Below are positions 58,430 to 64,000 of a DNA stretch of 64,000 nt, in pieces; the stretch's first letter is position 1; each line of letters starts with the position of its first letter. This stretch comes from Brooklawnia propionicigenes (GTDB lineage Bacteria > Actinomycetota > Actinomycetes > Propionibacteriales > Propionibacteriaceae). Made by a program: the position numbers and the translations under genes. Below the pieces are notes generated by a model. That model made no database searches, was not told the origin of the DNA, and worked only from the letters and a program-made list of their open reading frames with translations. The DNA lies in the NCBI RefSeq assembly GCF_030297015.1, contig NZ_AP028056.1, forward strand, positions 1,994,939 through 2,058,938, read 5' to 3'.

Positions 58430-58756
58430 GCTGGTCTTGGGCCGTAGGGCCCCAAGACCCTGGACGATCCGCGGGCCAGGAGCCGACCGGGTGGTCGTCC
58501 TCCATGCCGATGGCTTGTGTCAGTCGGCGGGCTGGTCTTGGGGCAGCGCCCGGCCGTCGGGTCCGAAGACCCTGGATGATCCGCGTCGCCAGGAGCCGAC
58601 GGGGTGGTCGTCCTCCATGCCGATGGCTTGTGTCAGTCGGCGGGCTGGTCTTGGGGCAGCGCCCGCCCGTCGGGTCCGAAGACTCCGGATGATCCGCGTC
58701 GCCAGGAGCCGACCGGGTGGTCGTCCACCATGCCGATGGCTTGCATCAGCGCGTAC
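58430..58756. repeat. Tandem partial copies of the 3' end of the glycosylase gene
   Basis: Three units begin with GCTGGTCTTGGG at 58430, 58531 and 58644 (spacing 101 and 113 bp). The third is the real end of the glycosylase gene; the middle, on the minus strand, encodes the same V-G-S-W-R-R-G-S-S and F-G-P-D-G-R-A-L-P peptide, and the outermost is more diverged and 12 bp shorter. Confidence 0.8.
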
Positions 58757-59259
58757 ATCGTGGTGGGTCCAACGAAGCGGAAACCGCGTTTCTTGAGCGC
58801 CTTACTGAGCGCGACTGACTCCGCGGAGACGGCCTGGATGTCGGCCATCGTGGCCGGCGCCGGGGTGACCTCCGGCAAGTGAGACCAGATCAGTAGTGGC
58901 AGGCCGCCGTCGTCTCGCAGCGCGATGGTCGCTTGCGCGTTGCTGATGGTGGCTTCGATCTTGCGGCGATTGCGGACGATCCCCGCATCACCCATCAGCC
59001 GCTCTACATCGGCCTCCGAGAACGCGGCGACCGTATCCGGCACGAAATCGTGGAAGACCTCGCGGAAGCGCTCGCGCTTGTTCAAGATGGTCGACCAACT
59101 CAGCCCGCACTGGAAGACCTCCAGGCTGAGTCGCTCGAACAGTCCGCGCTCGTCGCGCACCGGTACGCCCCATTCGGTGTCGTAGTACTCCAGGTACATC
59201 GGGCTGGATACCGCCCAGCTCGGTCGCGCGCGTCCGTCATCTCCGACGATCAGATCCAT
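58633..59259 (-). CDS. tag: DNA-3-methyladenine glycosylase I (Tag)
   Basis: 208 aa. Removes 3-methyladenine from alkylated DNA. Family segments: Y-Y-D-T-E-W-G-V-P with the zinc/active-site Glu region, L-E-V-F-Q-C-G-L-S-W, K-R-G-F-R-F-V-G-P-T and H-P-V-G-S-W. The last ~30 residues lie in the tandemly copied unit, and the stop codon is set by the second unit. Confidence 0.93.
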   Translation of the reverse strand: MDLIVGDDGRARPSWAVSSPMYLEYYDTEWGVPVRDERGLFERLSLEVFQCGLSWSTILNKRERFREVFHDFVPDTVAAFSEADVERLMGDAGIVRNRRKIEATISNAQATIALRDDGGLPLLIWSHLPEVTPAPATMADIQAVSAESVALSKALKKRGFRFVGPTTMYALMQAIGMVDDHPVGSWRRGSSGVFGPDGRALPQDQPAD

Positions 59260-59349
59260 GCAACCATCTTGCCTGTGAGTTGCCGCCCGCCGGAATAGTC
59301 GCCACGTGGCTCCGGTTGTCCATCACGCAGGACAGTTGAAAGGACATCC

Positions 59350-59937
59350 ATGACTCAGACGGCAGGGACTCAGTTCCGCAACGTCACCGGTACGCCCATT
59401 GCGCCGGTGCTGGCCGATCGCTGGAGCCCGCGGGGCTTCGACAAGACCCACGAGATCAGCCAGGACGAGTTGCTGAGCATCATTGAGGCCGCCCGCTGGG
59501 CCCCCTCGGCCGGCAATACCCAACCCTGGGCGTTCATCGCTGCCCGCCGTGGCACCCCCGAATTCGACGCGATCGCCTCCGCGTTGGCTGGCTTCAACAA
59601 GATCTGGGCCGGCAGCGCATCTGCGCTGATCGTCTTCTCCGCGGTACCCGATCGGGGCGGCAAGATGACCCGCTGGATCAACTACGACGTCGGCCAAGCC
59701 GCTGCGAATGCGACCATTCAGGCCGAATACCTCGGTCTGCGCGCCCATCAGATGGGCGGCTTCGACGTGGCTGCGATTCGTGCCGCATTCCAGCTGCCCG
59801 AGGGCGTGAACCCGCTCACCGTGATGGCGCTCGGCGCCTACGACAACTCGGACGCGGTGCCTGCCGAGATTCAGCAGCGCGACTCCGCCGATCGCGGACG
59901 CCTCCCACTGGATCAGGTCGTCATCGGCGCCTACTGA
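59350..59937 (+). CDS. Nitroreductase family protein
   Basis: 195 aa; GAAAGGA precedes the ATG. FMN-dependent NAD(P)H oxidoreductase fold: W-S-P-R-G-F-D, E-A-A-R-W-A-P-S-A-G-N-T-Q-P-W, and L-G-L-R-A-H-Q-M-G-G-F. Substrate unknown; the S-P-R-G-F-D opening is common to a broad subfamily. Confidence 0.92.
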   Translation: MTQTAGTQFRNVTGTPIAPVLADRWSPRGFDKTHEISQDELLSIIEAARWAPSAGNTQPWAFIAARRGTPEFDAIASALAGFNKIWAGSASALIVFSAVPDRGGKMTRWINYDVGQAAANATIQAEYLGLRAHQMGGFDVAAIRAAFQLPEGVNPLTVMALGAYDNSDAVPAEIQQRDSADRGRLPLDQVVIGAY

Positions 59938-59953
59938 GTCCTACTGCCGCAGG

Positions 59954-59993
59954 TGGGTCTGGTTATCCGCACCCCCCGCGGATAACCCGACCC
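59954..59993. repeat. Dispersed hairpin repeat, copy 4 of 5
   Basis: Arms GGGTCTGGTTATCCGC (59955-59970) and GCGGATAACCCGACCC (59978-59993), 7-nt loop, 16 bp after the nitroreductase stop. Confidence 0.75.
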
Positions 59994-60103
59994 GCGAATG
60001 CGTGGGCTGGCTTCTGCTGACCGAGCATCCGCAAGATATCGCCCTGACTGACACGCGGATGACCTCTTGACCGCGCCGCGCGGAGAGGTCTAGCCTCCTC
60101 GAA

Positions 60104-60133
60104 TATGCGATCAGATACATCAGAGATCGCATA
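60104..60133. promoter_or_regulatory. Inverted repeat upstream of the MFS-lactonase operon
   Basis: Perfect 9-bp arms TATGCGATC (60104-60112) and GATCGCATA (60125-60133) with a 12-nt spacer, 48 bp before the MFS start. Likely operator for this catabolic pair; no regulator gene adjoins it. Confidence 0.55.
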
Positions 60134-60180
60134 GGATCGGCCCGACGACGCCGCCGGGCCACGACCCGGAGGTGACTCCT

Positions 60181-61536
60181 TTGAGCGGCCAAACCACATC
60201 GTTGGACGACCAATTCCGCCAGCCAGACGAACAACCCGCCAAGCGCTCAATGCTGCCGCATGCCCCTGCGACTAGCTGGTGGATTCTTCTCATTACCACT
60301 CTTGCCATTCTCATGACGGCCATCGACGGGGGCATTCTTCCCGCGGTGCTCCCCGCGATCATCGACGAGTTCGGACTCACAAACGCCGAAGCCGGCCTGA
60401 TCAACTCCGTCTTCTTTGGTGGCACCATTGTCGGCGCCATCTTCTTCGGCTGGATCGCCGACCGCATCGGATCGGGCTACCGGCGCACCTGGACCTGGAT
60501 CATCGCGATGGCCCTGGGCACGATCGGCGGTGCCCTGACCTACGGATTCTCCGGCGTGTTCTTGTCCTTCCTGCTGCTGCGCATTCCGATGGGCATCAGC
60601 CGCGGCGGTTCTGAGCCCGTCAACGTCGCCCTGGTCGGCGAATGGTGGCCCCGCGAGCACCGCGGCTTCGCCGTCGGCGTCCACCACACCGGATTCCCGC
60701 TCGGCCAGTTCGCCACCGGCGCCCTGATCGCGCTGGTTCTCGGTGTGAGCGGATGGCGCGAGGCCTTCCTCGTGATCCCGCTGATCGGCATTCCGATCAT
60801 GATCGCCCAAGCGATCATCGGCACCAAGAAGCACCAACAGAAGGTCTACGACTGGATCGACGACCACGGCATGACCCGGCCGACCCACGAGCTGTCGGTG
60901 AAATCGCCCGGCAACCTGATCGAGCCCGTCAAGCAGGTGCTGAAGAGTCGCAACGCCCTGCTGTGCATGGCGCTGATCTTCCTCTTCCTTTGGGCCGAGA
61001 CCGGTGCCGTTACGTTCCTGACTACGCAGTTGACCCAGCACGGTATCTCGTTGACCGAGGCCGCACTGGTCTCCGGCGCTTCCGGCCTGACCGGCTGGAT
61101 CGGCCAGGTCGGGTGGGGTTGGGCCTCCGACCACACCGGCCGAAAGTTCGCGCTGCGCTTCCTGGTTATCGGCTGGGCCATCATGGTGCTGTGCTTCATC
61201 CCGCTGAGCTCGCTGACGATGGCATGGATCGTGCTGATCCTGTGGGGTCTGGTGCGCAATGCTCCGTTCCCGGTGGTGTACGCGCTGCTGATCGATTCAC
61301 TACCGCGTTCGGCCGGTACGGCCATGGGCCTGATGATCGGCCTGGCGCTGGGCGTGTCCGGTGTCTTCGCGGCCGCGGTGCAAGGCTTTGTTATCGATCA
61401 CTTCGGCTTCACTGCCCACTACATCATGTTGGCTATCATCTGCCTCATCGGACTGATTCCGCTGGCGGGCATTCGTGAAACTGTTCCTGAGGACGGCAAT
61501 TGGAAGGAAGCCACTGCTGATGACGAAGTTCTCTGA
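60181..61536 (+). CDS. MFS transporter (anion:cation/hexuronate-type)
   Basis: 451 aa. Start TTG at 60181, because GGAGGTGA lies 4 nt before it; the GTG at 60172 is part of that ribosome site. Twelve spans; loop 2-3 motif G-W-I-A-D-R-I-G-S-G-Y-R-R, and R-G-G-S-E-P-V-N-V in span 4-5. Charged N-terminus is cytoplasmic. Overlaps the lactonase gene by 17 bp, so a sugar acid is a probable substrate. Confidence 0.9.
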   Translation: MSGQTTSLDDQFRQPDEQPAKRSMLPHAPATSWWILLITTLAILMTAIDGGILPAVLPAIIDEFGLTNAEAGLINSVFFGGTIVGAIFFGWIADRIGSGYRRTWTWIIAMALGTIGGALTYGFSGVFLSFLLLRIPMGISRGGSEPVNVALVGEWWPREHRGFAVGVHHTGFPLGQFATGALIALVLGVSGWREAFLVIPLIGIPIMIAQAIIGTKKHQQKVYDWIDDHGMTRPTHELSVKSPGNLIEPVKQVLKSRNALLCMALIFLFLWAETGAVTFLTTQLTQHGISLTEAALVSGASGLTGWIGQVGWGWASDHTGRKFALRFLVIGWAIMVLCFIPLSSLTMAWIVLILWGLVRNAPFPVVYALLIDSLPRSAGTAMGLMIGLALGVSGVFAAAVQGFVIDHFGFTAHYIMLAIICLIGLIPLAGIRETVPEDGNWKEATADDEVL

Positions 61537-62422
61537 GCTGATCGAGCCGGGAGTCGAGTTCAAGACTCTTGGCGAAGGAATGAGCTGGACCGAGGGACCC
61601 TTGTGGCTGGCAGATCGTCAGTCCTGCATATTCAGTGATATCCGCAACAATGCGATCATGGCGTGGTCGGAGCCCAAGCAGACTATGTCTGTTTTCGCGA
61701 ACAATGTCGAGTTCACCAATGGGCGCGCGATCGACGGCAACGGCGACATTATCGAATGCAGCCATGGACGCCGCGCCGTGCAGCGCCGCAGCGCGAGCAC
61801 AGGCGAGGTCACTGTTCTCGTGGACCATTTCGCCGGTGTCTCGCTGAACTCTCCCAACGATGTCGTGGTCGCCAGCGATGGCGCGATCTGGTTTTCCGAT
61901 CCGGCCTATGGCATCGAATTGGCTGGCGAGGGACATCCCGGCGTGCGCGAATACGGCGACCGCTGGATCTTCCGCTTCGATGAGTTGACCGGGCAGATCT
62001 GGCCGGTCGTGACCGATGTCATCGCCCCGAATGGGCTGGCATTCTCGCCGGACGAGTCGGTGCTGTACGTCTGCGATTCGTCGAATTCGGGAGGCGAAGA
62101 TGGCCCGGGACGACATATCCGCGCCTACGACGTCATCGACGGACGCTTGGCCAAGTGGGGACGCACGATCATCGAGATCGACAACGAGGTACCCGACGGC
62201 ATCAAGGTCGACCGTGACGGCCGCATCTGGTCGTCGGCAGGCGACGGTGTGCGCATCTTCGAACCCGATGGCACCGAGATCGGGCGCATCTTCACGCCGG
62301 TGCGTGTCGCCAACCTGTGCTGGGGCGGCGCGGACGGCCAGACGCTGTACATGTGCGCGACCGACAAGCTGCTGAGCATCCGGACGACCACCACGGACGC
62401 CACCTGGGCGCGCCGCGCCTGA
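61520..62422 (+). CDS. SMP-30/gluconolactonase-family protein
   Basis: 300 aa; ATG at 61520 with AAGGAAG upstream, favoured over 61475 because homology begins M-T-K-F-S-E-L-I. Six-bladed beta-propeller features: metal Glu in W-T-E-G-P-L-W, S-P-N-D-V-V-V-A-S-D-G, N-G-L-A-F-S-P-D, and V-P-D-G-I-K-V-D. It probably hydrolyses a sugar lactone imported by the coupled transporter. Confidence 0.92.
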   Translation: MTKFSELIEPGVEFKTLGEGMSWTEGPLWLADRQSCIFSDIRNNAIMAWSEPKQTMSVFANNVEFTNGRAIDGNGDIIECSHGRRAVQRRSASTGEVTVLVDHFAGVSLNSPNDVVVASDGAIWFSDPAYGIELAGEGHPGVREYGDRWIFRFDELTGQIWPVVTDVIAPNGLAFSPDESVLYVCDSSNSGGEDGPGRHIRAYDVIDGRLAKWGRTIIEIDNEVPDGIKVDRDGRIWSSAGDGVRIFEPDGTEIGRIFTPVRVANLCWGGADGQTLYMCATDKLLSIRTTTTDATWARRA

Positions 62423-62476
62423 TCGCTTCGGACGCTGATCGCCGTTCTGAGCCGGCCGGTCGGTCCCCGGCAGGAT

Positions 62477-62521
62477 CTTGGGTAGGGTTATCCGCAACCC
62501 CTGCGGATAAACCTACCCAAG
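62477..62521. repeat. Dispersed hairpin repeat, copy 5 of 5
   Basis: Arms CTTGGGTAGGGTTATCCGCA (62477-62496) and its near complement (62502-62521), between convergent genes. Compensating changes (TAGGG/CCTA) keep the stem paired relative to other copies, evidence that structure is conserved. Confidence 0.78.
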
Positions 62522-62559
62522 GTCGGGGTGGCTAGGCGATTGACAAGAATGCCGCCCGT

Positions 62560-63162
62560 TCAGGCCCAGCTTTTCGCCACCAGATTGACGCTCAGATCCC
62601 CATCCACGCGCTGGGCATCCATGACGACGATGCCGGTGTTGGGAACGAACCCCATTTGCGCGCCGAAGAAGTCGGTCAGGGTCAGCCGCATCAAGGTGCC
62701 GTGGGTCGCGGCGATCACCTGCGCCTCCGGGAACTGGTCGACGAGTGTCGAGACACAGTAGCGTCCGCGCTCGACCACCAGGGACTTCGGCTCGGCGCCG
62801 GGGATCAGCTCGCGGGCGGCGAATTCGTCGACTTCGGCCATCTTCGGCCACAGCTCGAGGCATTGCTCGAACGTCAGGCCCTCTGCTGCCGCCCAGTCCC
62901 GCTCGGTCAGGCTGGGCAGCGGTATCCGCTTGTCAACCGACAGCGTGTCGGCGATGATCGCGGCGGTCTCTGCAGCCCTTGACAAGGGCGAATGGCGCAC
63001 GAAATCCCACTGCGCGTCCGGCAGGTTGTCGAGAAACCACGAGGCTGCTCGTCCGGCCTGGGCGCGCCCGAAGTCGTTGAGGGCGATGTCGGACGACCCC
63101 TGAAACCGGTCGGTCGCATTCCACGGGGTCTGGCCATGTCGCACAAACGCGATGCGGGTCAC
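62560..63162 (-). CDS. Histidine phosphatase (phosphoglycerate mutase-like)
   Basis: 200 aa, GTG start. Phosphohistidine motif F-V-R-H-G-Q-T-P-W-N, second-arm Arg in R-H-S-P-L-S-R-A, acid Glu in L-T-E-R-D-W, and His in A-T-H-G-T-L-M-R. Substrate unknown; the CobC/GpmB-like group is broad. Confidence 0.93.
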   Translation of the reverse strand: MTRIAFVRHGQTPWNATDRFQGSSDIALNDFGRAQAGRAASWFLDNLPDAQWDFVRHSPLSRAAETAAIIADTLSVDKRIPLPSLTERDWAAAEGLTFEQCLELWPKMAEVDEFAARELIPGAEPKSLVVERGRYCVSTLVDQFPEAQVIAATHGTLMRLTLTDFFGAQMGFVPNTGIVVMDAQRVDGDLSVNLVAKSWA

Positions 63163-63320
63163 CGGGTACCTGCTTTCGTTGTCATTGAAGGTGAATCAAG
63201 CCACCGCCGATGTTCCCAGCGGTGTAGTCCTCGGGTGCCGGATGGCAAGGGAAGTTGCCAGCGGCAAGCGCCCCATGGGGGCTCGGCCCAGCGGCCTCGT
63301 CCGACAGCCACACCAGCACA

Positions 63321-64000
63321 TCAGTCACGACGGTAGATGTCTCGGGTGTAGACCTTGTCCTCCACATCGCGGAGCTCGTCGACGACGCGGTTGGACACGA
63401 TCACGTCCGAGCGGCGCTTGAACTCGTCCAGATCGCGCACGACCTCGGAGCGGTAAAACTCGTTGTCATGGAGATACGGCTCGTACACAATCACCGGGAC
63501 GCCCTTGGCCTTGATGCGTTTCATCACGCCCTGCACCGAGGACGCGCGGAAGTTGTCGGAGCCGGCCTTCATCGTCAGCCGGTAGATGCCCACCACGTGG
63601 GGGCTGCGGCGCAAGATGTCGTCGGCGATGAAGTCCTTGCGCGTCCGGTTGGCGTCCACGACCGCGGCGATGAGGTTCTGCGGCACCTCGGAATAGTTCG
63701 CCAGCAGCTGTTTGGTGTCTTTCGGCAGGCAGTATCCGCCGTAGCCGAATGAGGGATTGTTGTAGTGGGAGCCGATCCGGGGATCGAGCCCGACGCCCTC
63801 GATGATCTGCCCGGTGTTCAGCCCGCGGGTGGCCGCGTAGGTGTCGAGCTCGTTGAAGTACGCCACCCGCAGCGCCAGATAGGTGTTGGAGAACAGCTTG
63901 ATCGCCTCGGCCTCGGTCGCGTCGGTCAGCAGCACTGGTGCGTTGTGTTCGACCGTGCCTTCGAGCAGCAGATCGGCGAACAGCCGGCCGGCCTCGCCGC
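63321..64000 (-). CDS. UDP-glucose/GDP-mannose-type nucleotide-sugar dehydrogenase, partial
   Basis: The C-terminal ~226 residues are visible; the frame remains open at the window edge ([11 protein letters not shown]). Helical core [18 protein letters not shown], and the catalytic segment [11 protein letters not shown] with the nucleophilic Cys. UDP-glucose 6-dehydrogenase is most likely; it supplies UDP-glucuronate for surface polysaccharides. The 158-bp gap before the phosphatase holds nothing recognisable. Confidence 0.93.
   Translation of the reverse strand, partial: GEAGRLFADLLLEGTVEHNAPVLLTDATEAEAIKLFSNTYLALRVAYFNELDTYAATRGLNTGQIIEGVGLDPRIGSHYNNPSFGYGGYCLPKDTKQLLANYSEVPQNLIAAVVDANRTRKDFIADDILRRSPHVVGIYRLTMKAGSDNFRASSVQGVMKRIKAKGVPVIVYEPYLHDNEFYRSEVVRDLDEFKRRSDVIVSNRVVDELRDVEDKVYTRDIYRRD

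Noticed and set aside
1-64000. CRISPR arrays, rRNA, tRNA, insertion sequences or phage genes
   Set aside because: None recognised by eye; no regularly spaced direct repeats, transposase or integrase motifs were seen. A covariance-model tRNA search could not be run.

Overview
This 64-kb window is high-GC bacterial DNA with the gene content and signals of an actinobacterium. The markers are HemQ (H2O2-dependent coproheme decarboxylase family), a three-domain LigD, PdxST with a divergent MocR/PdxR-type regulator, a DsbA/VKOR pair, and many promoters whose -10 box lies 6-8 nt before the start codon, which implies leaderless mRNAs. A facultatively anaerobic member of the Propionibacteriaceae or a relative would fit (NrfHA, fermentation-type transporters), but that is inference: no rRNA gene is present. 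I saw no tRNA, CRISPR array, intact insertion sequence or prophage.

Layout. 1-5.9 kb: tail of a zinc-type dehydrogenase, then a polar amino-acid ABC transporter, RidA, a DadA-like D-amino-acid dehydrogenase and an Asp/Glu racemase-family protein, apparently one D-amino-acid uptake and oxidation operon. 5.9-7.9 kb: a persulfide-type regulon on the minus strand (CstR-like sensor lacking the CsoR copper-ligand histidine, rhodanese, small Cys/His protein, palindromic operator at 7906-7923). Its reductase-rhodanese gene is broken by a 986-bp internal inversion and has lost its N-terminus. 8-11 kb: pdxT, pdxS and the divergent PdxR-type regulator with a 20-bp palindrome between them. 11-19 kb: two M23 peptidase paralogues, a carboxylate-amine ligase, a truncated DJ-1/PfpI gene, a DUF6544-ArsR-M23 operon, a TetR/NAD(P)-binding pair, membrane proteins and a GntR remnant. 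19-20.5 kb: DsbA-like and VKOR proteins. 20.6-23 kb: luciferase-like monooxygenase, MarR regulator and FMN reductase. 23.3-28 kb: a glycosyltransferase and a ThiY/RibY/SsuA-like ABC transporter with two fused permease domains.

28-32.7 kb: a flavin electron-transfer module (ferric-reductase-like flavocytochrome, FMN-binding lipid/membrane-anchored protein, ApbE flavin transferase) facing a two-component system. 32.8-41.3 kb: LigD, a DEAD-box helicase, an ArsR/SRPBCC pair with an operator lying over the start codon, HemQ, a HAD phosphatase and a VapBC-type toxin-antitoxin pair. 41.4-51.3 kb: CopB-type P-ATPase, nitrilase-family hydrolase, AbiEi/DUF559 protein, an esterase, an SDR gene with a premature stop, a SufR-like regulator next to a DUF2249 protein, DUF488 protein and an aminotransferase. 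51.4-58.4 kb: a seven-gene respiratory nitrite ammonification operon (nrfH, nrfA, TPR protein, ccdA, resB, ccsB, tlpA) that joins the enzyme to its own System II cytochrome c maturation genes. 58.6-64 kb: DNA-3-methyladenine glycosylase with tandem copies of its 3' end, nitroreductase, MFS transporter plus SMP-30 lactonase, histidine phosphatase, and a nucleotide-sugar dehydrogenase that runs off the window.

Three kinds of structure are not explained by ordinary genes. A family of long hairpin repeats occurs five times between genes. Recent small rearrangements have left scars (inversion, gene-end duplications, nonsense mutation, truncated genes). A set of perfect palindromes overlaps or abuts start codons of regulator genes.
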